Shown here: positions 34,577-44,841 of the stretch, in pieces
Numbering within the stretch: position 1 is the stretch's first letter
How the letters are laid out: every line of letters begins with the position of its first letter
The notes under the pieces: generated by a model
What the model was told of the DNA's origin: nothing
What the model saw: the letters and a program-made list of their open reading frames with translations, nothing else
Database searches by the model: none
Position numbers and translations under genes: made by a program
Assembly (NCBI GenBank): GCA_030015575.1
Contig: JASDDO010000019.1
Span: 514,076,986-514,140,985 of the forward strand
Source of the DNA: Agapanthus africanus
Lineage: Eukaryota; Streptophyta; Magnoliopsida; Asparagales; Amaryllidaceae
DNA: 64,000 nucleotides
Direction: 5' to 3'

Positions 34577-34820
34577 TTGCTAAAGGAGTCACTCCCGGTG
34601 AAGGGATCGTCGGTCCTTTCCTCGTCGAATGAGGTGCGGGATATATCACATATATCACTGTGCAAAGCAAAAACACTTAAAAGCAATCAAAAGACAAACC
34701 GAGTGTGTAGCATCTGCCAGTTATTGCTAAAGGAGTCACTCCCGGTGAAGGGATCTCGGTCCTTTCCTCATCGAATAAGGTGCAGGATATATCTCATATA
34801 CCGCTGTGCAAAGCAAGAAC
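34577..34820 (-). repeat. 147-bp-period direct duplication in the Copia-C leader
   Basis: Copies start at 34577 and 34724 with TTGCTAAAGGAGTCACTCCC. The offset is the same as in Copia-B. The visible Copia-A leader lacks it. Confidence 0.82.
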
Positions 34821-36276
34821 TGTAGCTACCTGTTTTATTTTGAAATTCGATTCTACAACATCTTAGGTTTCTTTTATTTCATTAATCACATTAATGAAGT
34901 CCCATCATTTAAGTACCTAATCATCACAGATAAATACGACGTACACTTATGCCATCCGCATTCGCCTCGATGTCCCCTCGTGCACCGTTAGGTTAGGTAA
35001 CTAACGGCAGAGCGGAGCGGGGCAGGGCTAGCGCGAGTGTAAAACATAAGTAACGCCTATATAATATATCATATATACTATATACTGTATCTATCACAGA
35101 ACATCACATGATCATATCACAGATATCGCAGCAGAAGAATCATATGAAATATTGGATATACTAGGACGTCCGTGTTTTCAATACGAGCCAGTATAAAACA
35201 CGGATTCCACGGTCGTGATGAATAGCCAAACCCACAACCCTAGACCCCTACGAGAGCGGCAAGCAACCCTACCAATTCTAGAGTTAGGAGACCCGGACTC
35301 GACTCCTCGAGTTGGTCTCCCACTGGACTCCAGAACCCGGTTACTTGTGCCCTCCTCCTTGGGTCTATCCTAGTGCGGAAAAGTAAATAATATACAAACG
35401 GTGACAACTTCCGCAACCTGGAAGCGCCCCAATAAAAGAATATTACATACAAGTTTTTACATGAATGAAAATGAAAAAACACTCATCTCACATAAAAACC
35501 CCCGGCTATTCCATCACGACGATCCAATATAACATATCCAGCAACACATAACATCACATGTCATCAACGTAAGTAAATATGCGCATCCCAATTGTCGTTG
35601 ACATATAGCAACGAAACCGGCGATATCACATATTACACTTACGGTCACAGAAAAGAAAGTGTAAAACTACAACAGTTGGAATCCGCAACCACCTCAGACA
35701 TCGCATGCCTGACCAAATGAATTCTTAAGACATCGCATGCCTAACAATTATAAACCCCGCATTTTAGTCTCATTATCGAAAACACTTTTCAATATCAAGT
35801 CGGGTAATTCAACAAGATTCCAGACATCCTGATCGAATGCTCGTCGCAAACTTCAATAGACAGTCGCACCCCCGATACCGTCGACGAAGTGCACCAAGGC
35901 GGAACACCGTTACCGGGAGCACCCGAACGGATGCTTTCGGCGACGGGGTTCTCCTACAGTCACTTGGTCGGGGCTATGGAGTGAAGCTGTCTATTAAGTT
36001 TATCTGGCGAGTATCCGCGTACGCTACGTGATTGCGACGGACTTTTGATCACATCAAAATTCCGTGGCAACCGATCATGTGAGACTAAATTGCTACGTTT
36101 ATAACATTCATTTAGTTATCTCATAACTACTTGTGAATTCCAATTATTGTATCCCATTCCGGATAAATGGAAAATGTCAAACTTTCCGATCGAACAATCG
36201 AACACCCAAGTTTTCCCGATACAGATCAACACATGAAATAAGTCTAACAACATTCAGTTCATGCCTCAGTAGCAAC

Positions 36277-36409
36277 GGTCCAGCCGTAGAAGGGTCAAGC
36301 CAACGCCTCACATGTGGCACGCCGTACTGCCCCAAACCCGAAGGTTCAAAGGGCAGTTCAAGACGGTCACATAATCGAGTTAAGGTTTGTTGTCTTCTAG
36401 AGGGACCAT
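36277..36409 (-). other. Leader module shared with LARD-E and LARD-G (Copia-C copy)
   Basis: 133 bp, same length and boundaries as in Copia-B, 534-666 nt downstream of the primer site in element sense. Confidence 0.75.
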
Positions 36410-36700
36410 CGCATTACTTGCACTACTTAGAACGTTGTTAAACTACGGAAAAATCCAACACTTGGAAATTTCCCGACAGGGGAAAAATTGGGTATTTATA
36501 TCCGGTCGAACTTTTTAACATATTCTAAAATTTATCCGGAAAGCCACACAGACAAAATTTGAAATCCCGATCGAATCTTTGATTCCCAATACAACCCAAA
36601 AATGCTCAACTGTTTACTGCATATTAAAAATTCCCATGAAAACCAGCACTGAAAAATAGGAGTTACTGTGCAAAATTTAATGGCAAATAAGACAAAAGGG

Positions 36701-36744
36701 CCGCGGAAGGGCCGTATTAGCACGCTAATGCCGCGGTTCCGCCG
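36701..36744 (-). other. GC-rich hairpin in the Copia-C leader
   Basis: CCGCGGAA (36701-36708) pairs with TTCCGCCG (36737-36744) with one mismatch, and ATTAG with CTAAT inside. The inner pair is changed on both sides relative to Copia-B. Confidence 0.6.
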
Positions 36745-36926
36745 CACTTTAGAAAGATCATTAGGTAATTTTTGCATCGTAATTCTTAGATTTTCCTGCT
36801 GATTTTTCTGCATATTTTTAATTCTCAAAAATCCACGAATTTCAAAAAAGTACAGAGAGCATTCTAAGGTTTGGGTTTCGGTTCGATCGGACTTCAAACA
36901 CCGTCTACGCATCGCCTAAGGCTCTA

Positions 36927-36943
36927 GCTAGGCTCTGATACCA
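36927..36943 (-). other. Copia-C primer-binding site (initiator Met tRNA)
   Basis: On the minus strand TGGTATCAGAGCCTAGC, one base inside the 5' LTR start at 36945. Confidence 0.93.
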
Positions 36944-36944
36944 T

Positions 36945-39164
36945 TGTAGAATTCCTAGGCACACTAGTGAGGTCTCACAAGGCATCGAACATGCCAAATT
37001 AAAATTCTACGGGTGCCTACAAACCCGACTACGGATCGTCGGCTAGAAGTTTAGGCGAAAAAGTAAACTAGTTAACAATTAACTAATGGGAAACGGAAAT
37101 ACAACCTTTGTAGATCCGGTCCTCCACCTCCACGGCTCCGAAATGAGGTCCTCTCCGCTGTCCAAATCAAATCCGGGCTCTAGCGTTGACTTCATCGGAG
37201 AATAGGCGAGCTAGGTCGTCGATGTCCATGCCGAAGATGATCTACGTCGAGGCATCGCTAAATCAAGCTCCGACTTCACCAAGTCAAGAAACTTGTGAAG
37301 AAAACACACTCTACTACTTGGCAAGAGGTAGAGGATGAAGAAATAGAAAGTGGGTTCAATTTAGAATTGGATTTCTCACTCTTTATCATCAATCACCATT
37401 GATGACCTAAGCTTTTCTTCTTGAGTTCAAGGAAGAAGAAGAAGAAAAATGATATGATAAGTTATTTTAAAATCAATAGAAAATCAAAACTTATCATAAT
37501 GTTAACTATAGTCAAGTGTAGAGAATGAATCATGGTTAGTGGGAATGGTTAGGGTTAAGGATGAGATAAGAATGGTTGACTTGAACAAAGCTTCATGAAG
37601 CTTCAACTAAACTCCAAATAAAGACACCATTCTTTTCTCTTTTCCATTTAATTTCCAAAATGAAATGGATATATAAATAAGTGAATAAAACAAAACCCTA
37701 ACCATAATCATGTAACCATGGTTTGATCTTTACACAAAAACCCTAGCATAACATGTATCATCAAACATGATACAATCAAGTGCACAAAAGTATATCACAT
37801 ATACAATGTGTACAATCCGAGTGAGAAAATCCATTTAAAGTGAACCAATACTAGTTAATGCAAAGTAATATATCAAATACATAATTATACATTAAATCAT
37901 TAAATCAACACTTGATTCAATGATCCGGTCATGTCGCACACAACCGACTAGTATTCAATGTATCGTATTATCGAATCAATACTTGATTCGATAACTAGGT
38001 TATATCGCATACAACCATTCGACACATTCATCGCGAGAATGTAATACGGTATCACATACACGTATTATTCTCGGTCCCGCACATATCTCATATGCGCTCC
38101 TATTTCGTTTCGCTTGAGCCAGGAAACCTCTGTGTAGGACTCTAAAGACTCGTCAATACGCCGGCAGCAGATGATGATAATATCAATCATCCACAAGCCG
38201 CAAGCGGTCTGCTAAACGTAACGGCCACCCGGGTATTGAGCGATCTGAAGATCGACGAGCAAGCCCGCTCACACTCCAGTGAATCCGACCAGTAACACTC
38301 CCGTACAGTCCGGTCTGATCGTCTGATATGTCGCATATCTCGCCTAGGGGTGGTAAACGTCAGACCCCAATAGCTCGATAAGTCCTGTCGATATGAGGTC
38401 TATAACTGTTCGAGAAACTACTGGTAACACTTACCAGTAAATCTCAGCAACCCTGTCCAGGGATTTCCTGTTATAGCCAATCGAACACAGCGCAACATCA
38501 ACCCCCTATACCGGGAGAGACGAATCCCCTCCTATCACTCATTGCCTCCATGTGACTCGGGACTGTACCCAAAAACCACCGTTTTGCACGCCCTCTTGGA
38601 CGTGGTAAGATGGAAATCAAAGCACAGTGGGAACCACACAAGACTCTATGACGATCTCGGGTCAACAGACTACTCTGTACCAGTGTCACCAGAAAACTGC
38701 CATCTGACGTGAGGTACAATACCATCTGGGAGTTCTCGGCGAGTCCGTCCAGTGTACCCAGTCTCTACTGAGCACCCGTATATCATCTCTGATGTCAAAC
38801 ACCAATGGATATGGGATCATCCATCGCCTATCTGTATGGGTCGAGAAGGTATACGCTAGTCTACTCTGGTATATCGATGCCCCGTCTCGATACACCCTCG
38901 ACTAGGGACTTTGAAGGATGTACTTATGGACTACCATGTCCCCACTAGTATGATCCGCATCATAGTCTAGGTAGTCAAGTACAGATCCTAAGGCTTTACC
39001 AACATGTAACAGAGAGACAATCAGCATACACGTTAAGGTAAAGGGTAACCAGATAGCATACTATCATGTCGAGCAAGAAAGTCCTCCCTATATATGTCCC
39101 AGCATCCACTACAATATACATCCTATGTACAGTAATGGCCTCTAGGGCATACATATAACTAACA
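36945..39164 (-). repeat. Copia-C 5' LTR (2220 bp)
   Basis: Nearly identical to 28780-31000. On the minus strand AAAG/GTTGTA at about 37105 is a possible splice donor ~160 bp before the LTR end. Confidence 0.95.
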
Positions 39165-39169
39165 GTGTG

Positions 39170-41124
39170 TGGGTGTAAGGACTACTCTAGGGTTTCGCAA
39201 CTAACACTAAACTAATCCATGAACACCTAGAATCTACCTTTATCATCAAGTCTCATATCAACATAAAATATATAATCAAAATATATGTGTGTATACGTAT
39301 TCGTATACATCTCCACGAACTGCGGGGGTGCTATACGCCATCCATCCGACTTCTCCCCGTAGATATAAATCTACTCACCTGGTCCTCGCTCGCCGGTGCC
39401 GACGTCGTCACGTGCTTGCTTGTCGTCTCAAAGTCCACATAGGATACCTACATATCATAACGGACCATATCGCATTCAAATCCGACTCATGACCAAAACG
39501 ACACATGAATCCCACATAGGTCAAAACCTATGGTTTGTTTTCACAAATCAACCCAAAACCCTCGACATCAGCGTACAAACACCGAGTGATCGCAAAAAAA
39601 CTCAAACGCACCAATCGTAGTTTCAAAACTCACAAATCATATAAGAAATAGGTTTCAATTCATCAAAACCATAAAAGTAAACAAATCGTTTTATTTCCCA
39701 CAAATCTAGTTAGCGGTCGTTAACCGTATTAATACAAATCTTGATGTTTAAACAAAACTAATGACCATAATATTTACTAAATAACTTAAATAAGCCATAC
39801 AAACCATTTCCACAATTTAATTTCACCAAACTATATACGTTCAAAAAAAATTAGTTTGCAATCTTACCCAAATTTCAACCATTTTAGCAAAAATGCATAT
39901 ACAACAATCTAGCTTGGATTTGCATGATCTAAAGCATTAAACTACATCTTAAAATGCTAACAATGTCATGAATACCCTAATAAGATTTTTATCCCAATTG
40001 ATTAATTAAATTCCCAAAACCTTGTTAACAAAATTAACACAATTAGCAAAATTTAAACTAAAAATTAGCAACTAGTAACTAGCTTTTCCTTGCATGACTT
40101 AAGATCTCAAATTACAATACACAAATCATGATCCAAATACCCAAAACTCTAGTTTGATCACAACCCCTTCTCTTGAATTTTTCAATCATGCAATTTGAAC
40201 CCATATAAAACCTAATTAACACTTAATTAAGCTAACATAAGCATTAACCAACAATTTTAACTACATGGTTAAAATTATACCTCCATAAATTTATAGATCT
40301 CACTAGAAATCTAGCCATCCAAAAAGCTCTCTTTTCACCACAATCCATGCTTGATAGCCTAAACTAAAATGGGTAGGAGTTGGATTTGGATTTTGGGATT
40401 TGTTTGATGTGTTTTGAGGCAATTTTGATGAAATTTTTCAAGAGAAATGAGGGGAGAAAAGGGAGTTGCTGCTGTTGAGAGGGGGAAGGGGTTTCGGCTG
40501 AAATGGGGAGGGATTGGAGAGAGAATGAGGTGGGGAAAGTGTTGCCAAGTCAAAGAAGTCCAAGGTCAACACAACCATACCTCTTTCTTATACTTTTCTT
40601 TTTGTTTTCTTTTGCAAAACAAGTGGGGAAAATTGAGAGGGGCTGCTTAATTCAGCCAAGGGGAAGGAAAAATGGGGGTGTGTGAGTGTGGGTATGGGTG
40701 TGGGGTGATGGAAAATGAATAATAATATATCCCAAACATCCATTTACACTAAATTCACTATTTAAGCCTTTTTTCTTCAATAATTTCTAAACCGTTTTGG
40801 CAAACGATTTCGTTTCAGAAATAATATTTTACATGTCAGTTTAGTGTGTCAAGAATTATAAAATTTGTATCAAGCCATTCCAATTTGTAATTTTCCCTAA
40901 TAAATGTATTAGTGACGGCTTAAAATAATATTAAAATAATTTTTTTCAGAAAATTTGAAATTTCACCAGTGGCTCAATAAACACCAAATACTAGCAATTA
41001 CATAGCTAGAATATGTATATTTAATTTTTATAATTAAGATATTTGTATTTTGATTTTTTACAGAAAACCCCCTTATTTTACCGATTTTCTGAAATTTCAC
41101 CGAAACGATTTTCAAAACGTTACA
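39170..41124 (-). repeat. LARD-E 3' LTR, part right of Copia-C
   Basis: It follows the right GTGTG (39165-39169) and matches 58418-60375. It carries CAG/GTGAGT on the minus strand (39373-39378), a GTAGAT...ATCTAC hairpin, and AT-rich DNA toward the GTTACA end. No gene is seen. Confidence 0.92.
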
Positions 41125-41160
41125 ATCTTCCCCCCTTAAAGAAATTCGGTCCCCGAATTT
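41125..41160 (-). other. LARD-E polypurine tract with adjacent hairpin
   Basis: On the minus strand TTTAAGGGGGGAAGAT precedes the LTR. AAATTCGG (41142-41149) and CCGAATTT (41153-41160) form the same hairpin as in Gypsy-A and Gypsy-D. Confidence 0.78.
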
Positions 41161-41769
41161 AAATTAAAAAATCTCCCAAATACTAAAACATCTAAGTAAA
41201 ACCATCAAGTCGTCGGGGCTCCAAATTCATAAATACATAAAAACAAGTCGTAGCGCAGCGCATGCGCATGATAAATGAGCATATAACTCAAAATCAAAAC
41301 TCCATCAAGCATCCCGCAATCATCAGAGTCTTGGTGAAGACACAATGTCTAAATCCCAAAATGAAAATCAATATGATATACATCATTAAAACATCTGGAA
41401 GCAATGCATGCCAAATCTTCTTCAAATCGCTGTGCGATGTTCGCAGCACTGCACAGTGGCGGACATCTATTGTAAGAAAATAACCATATACATATATTCC
41501 TATTGTTTAAAATGTACGTTCCGCCATTTAGGAAAATAATTTAGAAAGGTTTCCTTGTTTAAACGTCTCATGTCATATCAGACACGTAGGTAAATACTGA
41601 GACTATAGCTCGCTTTTTGGAATTCCCTTCGATAGCTATCAATGCATGCAAAATATATTCAGGTACTGTCCTCTGGCTAGTCCTGCTCAGTACGAAAACA
41701 CATAGCAAATATCATAAAAACGTACTGCTCTATAAGAAATCAATCCCAAAATACGCATATGAATACTAC

Positions 41770-42139
41770 GTGCGTCTGGTGCGCACGGAAATCAAAATCC
41801 ATATATGTGCCATACATGCGCACAGAAACAACATCTAAGTGCATCGGGTGTGCACACAACATCTGTCATAGGAAACGTGTGTGCCTGACAGCAAGGACAG
41901 GTGCGTCTGACACGCACGAAGAATCTCGATTTAGTGCATCTGGTGTTCACCGAAATTGCTTCTCAAAACATGCGTTCAACATGCACGAAAATCAAAACCA
42001 GGTGCATCCATCATGCATGAAATCATAAAATCCAATATCAAGCGCCAAACATGCACAAAATCAAATCAGGTGCACAAGGTGCACAAAACAAATATCGAGT
42101 ATCACAATCGAAATCGAAGTCTAGTGCATCTAAGTGCAC
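41770..42139. repeat. ~34-bp-period array of GTGCA...TGCAC palindromes
   Basis: Units of ~17 bp such as GTGCGTCTGGTGCGCAC (41770), GTGCATCGGGTGTGCAC (41839), GTGCGTCTGACACGCAC (41901), GTGCACAAGGTGCAC (42070) and GTGCATCTAAGTGCAC (42124) recur at 25-38 bp spacing, with A-rich spacers often reading GAAATCAAAA. Eleven or so copies are visible. Most are imperfect inverted repeats. Confidence 0.7.
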
Positions 42140-43019
42140 AAAATGCGTATCACTGCACTGCAAGAATATGTGAACTATACCGAGTGCAAAAACCAAATCG
42201 TATGCGTATATACGCGCAAATCAACTCAACTGTATGAAATCCATATAATCACAAACATGAGAAACCAAGGCACAAAAACTATCTCAAGTGCAACAACTGT
42301 GCAAAAATCGTAAATACTCAGTAGGTGCAACCATGGCGCATGAAAACAAATATCATGAAACTCACTCATCAAAATCAATCATGCAAATAGATCGCCCAAA
42401 ATACCGAAATCAAATATGGCGGAATAGTCCCCGCTCAAGCACTTCCTCTAAGAACCTCTGGCTAACTGTTGTGGTCACTCATAGCATGTCTCGTCGATGA
42501 TCCCGAACTCTGGCATGCCGGCGTGCACAACATGACCACTCCTGGATCCTAGTCTTCTCGTAATTCATTCCAGAAAGGTCCTATCGAGACCTCTCCCAAA
42601 TCTCGTCTCTGCCGAGCTATCCGGAAGTCATCGTCCTTTACTATATCTGTTTCTTGTTCCGGAACGGCTGCATACTCATCGCGACTCCTTCTGGAAGGTA
42701 TATCCAAGCACAATGCCTCAGCACGCGTATCGCATCTCTGGTGTCGGCGGAGTGGAACGTCGTCTCATCAAGATCTCGTACGAACCTCTTGCTCCACTTT
42801 CTTTACTGTCGACTGTTTCGGACTCGTCTCATCGTGGCTGCATCGACTGAGCTCCTATGGCTATCCTCGCATATGGAGTCTCCCAAGAAATGCATCTCAC
42901 TACCTAGCATCCGAATGAAGTCGAACCATTCGATCGATTCGTCAAAACCTCATAATCCACCAAGAGCTCAACATCTTGGATACAGTTTAATAGTATCGAG
43001 TACGTACCACAGCATCGAT

Positions 43020-43148
43020 GGTCCAGCCGTAGAAGGGCAAACCCAAGCCTCACTAATGGCGCCGCGGAACTGCCGCAAACCCTAAGGTTCAAAGGCTTTC
43101 ACACGGTCATTATGTCGAGTTAGGGTTTCATTCCTCTAGAGGGTCCAT
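43020..43148 (-). other. Module shared with copia leaders (LARD-E copy)
   Basis: On the plus strand it begins GGTCCAGCCGTAGAAGGG, includes AAACCCTAAGGTTCAAAGG, and ends CTAGAGGGTCCAT, as in Copia-B and Copia-C. Confidence 0.75.
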
Positions 43149-43513
43149 AGAATTTCCTGCATGTCTTTTCGAATACTTTAAACTTGGAATAATAGGTTGC
43201 TGACATTCGATCGTCTCTGTCAACTCTCAACGTCTCCGCGTGAAGTCGTCTCTAGCTGGAATCAATTTATCTGATGACCTCGCATCGGGGTAGCAAACAA
43301 ACCGCATGTCCTAATCATTCATCCTTAGTGACTAGCGACCTTCTATCATCTCTTAGTACCACCCGTATTGCAAAAGCTCCAACATCTGGGGCGATATCTC
43401 GTCATTCGCAGCAATGACTGGCTCACTCGTCTGCACGCTGAACAGTACCTCAATCATCAGGAGTAAGCAATACGCCAACGGTCATCAAAATCTGGCTGGC
43501 CTCTATCATTGGC

Positions 43514-43726
43514 TCAATCCTCTGGCGCTGATCTGCACGTCCGAGTAATCTCATACAGCGATCCATCCAAACGCTCGTGGCGTAGAAACACAATCAAATG
43601 ACGCCTCTCAATGCAATCGTATGTCACCGGAATCACGCCCTGGTCAGTCCTCCTTCGTAACGAGCTCGTGCTGACCGCAACTCTAGCCGTAGCTCTCCCT
43701 ACCCGTAATCGTGGCAGCAAAACCAT
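43514..43726 (-). pseudogene. Trace of a gypsy gag N-terminus in LARD-E
   Basis: From the ATG at 43726 the minus-strand frame reads MVLLPRLRVGRATARVAV and, later, RRRTDQG. Gypsy-D gag begins MPPKATRAHRAAARDEI and has RTEQGG at the matching place; DNA around the start codon also aligns among LARD-E, Gypsy-A and Gypsy-D. After about 35 codons the similarity fades and the frame closes at 43514. An upstream in-frame Met exists at 43852, within the leader. I infer that the LARD arose from a Tekay-like element and kept only the gag start. No function is expected. Confidence 0.6.
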
Positions 43727-43910
43727 AACTGGTACCGATGAGGTTAGATCAACAATGAATATAATACTGAACAAAGAAATGTACATCCTAAGGCTTCTTA
43801 AGTGGAGTAGCATATCGTAAGTATGCCGCGGAACATACCCACGGTACGTCACTCTACTTCAGTCACCAATTCCATCAACAAAGGGTCATCATACGCTCCG
43901 AAGGTAAAAC

Positions 43911-43927
43911 CTAACGCTCTGATACCA
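43911..43927 (-). other. LARD-E primer-binding site (initiator Met tRNA)
   Basis: On the minus strand TGGTATCAGAGCGTTAG, 4 nt inside the LTR start at 43932. Confidence 0.92.
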
Positions 43928-43931
43928 ACTT

Positions 43932-44841
43932 TGTCACGACCCGAAAGGAACGGAACATGACCGGCACTTAAATTACGAAACGTCTCGAGGCGTACGTAAT
44001 CTAAGTAAGCCAAAACCCAGAAATCAAAACCAAAGAAGCAGTAGAGTGAAGGAAAAACCAACTTAAAACAAGTAGTTTTAATAGCATAAGCCGAATTATG
44101 CGGTTTCAAAAACATCAAATATTTCCTGAAAATTTCGGCAGAGTCTCCTTTGTAAAAACTGGCTCCCAAACGGGATACAACATGAATAGTATATGAAATC
44201 AATAAAAGGCATCCCCAAGCGGGAGCTAGCTCTTCGTCAATCGACGGTCACAACCACACAAGCAATATAATATACAACGCCAAGGGCGAGGATCAAAACT
44301 CAAAAGGAAACTCAAAACCACCAGAAATCCACAGAAATATAACGCGCGACTCTAAGGTCGAAAGAATAACATCACTGGTCTCTATCTAAGAAATAATAGA
44401 TGTTTGGTTGATGGAATTTACTAGATACAACTGAATAATATTATACAAGGTAATATGATGGGTACGATACCAATAAACCCACCTACTAGCAAGTCACCCG
44501 AACAAAACTGTGCCCGCAAAGCCGTAATGAAACCTGTACGGCAACCCTGCAAGAAACTGGGACACAACGGGGGTGAGTTGCCAACTCATGAATAGAAAAA
44601 CATCTACGAATAGAAATCGCATGTATGATACAATCCTAGGTCATACGATCATAATGTATAATCTTCAAATATATAACCGGCAGCCTATAACCATGGCGAG
44701 GGCAAATATCTAACCCAAGTGTAATCCCATGTGTCCGTGTTAGTGCCTCAGGGAGCAATGTATCATATGGATGATGTATGAATGCATGAAACAGAATGCA
44801 TGTACTGAAGAAAACTGCTTTCATAAATCAGTGAGATTTCT
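43932..44841 (-). repeat. LARD-E 5' LTR, part left of Gypsy-D
   Basis: It starts TGTCACGACCCGAAAGG and matches 26203-27112 of the 3' LTR. No gene is seen. Confidence 0.93.

Larger units (their letters stand above)
33788..36926 (-). other. Copia-C long untranslated leader
   Basis: 3.1 kb, collinear with the Copia-B leader. It contains a CCAG acceptor-like end (33797-33799), three copies of CCTTGACGAAAGCCAACAAA-type repeats (about 34229, 34321 and 34421), the 147-bp duplication, the LARD-shared module and the GC hairpin. No gene is seen. Confidence 0.8.
28780..39164 (-). mobile_element. Copia-C: structurally complete but coding-dead Ty1-copia element
   Basis: Both LTRs (2221 and 2220 bp), primer site, polypurine tract and GTGTG target duplication are intact. 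Gag is missing and pol is full of stops and frameshifts. Near-identical LTRs show that it moved recently despite dead enzymes, so the proteins must have come from another element. It sits in the LARD-E 3' LTR. Confidence 0.95.
41161..43513 (-). other. LARD-E non-coding interior
   Basis: About 2.35 kb without recognisable gag, protease, RT or integrase on either strand. It contains a palindromic minisatellite and the module shared with copia leaders. The portion above about 42370 is matched by LARD-G (62710-64000, opposite strand). A plus-strand open frame (42654-43085) and its LARD-G equivalent (63291-63578, minus strand) end identically but are antisense to the elements. Confidence 0.75.

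Noticed and set aside
41770..42139. CRISPR-like regular array of palindromic repeats
   Set aside because: Units and spacers are both degenerate and related, the setting is a plant retrotransposon, and no cas-like gene is present; it is a diverged minisatellite.
43270..43300. CTGATGA-like core suggesting a hammerhead ribozyme in LARD-E
   Set aside because: No GAAA arm or flanking stems could be placed on either strand.
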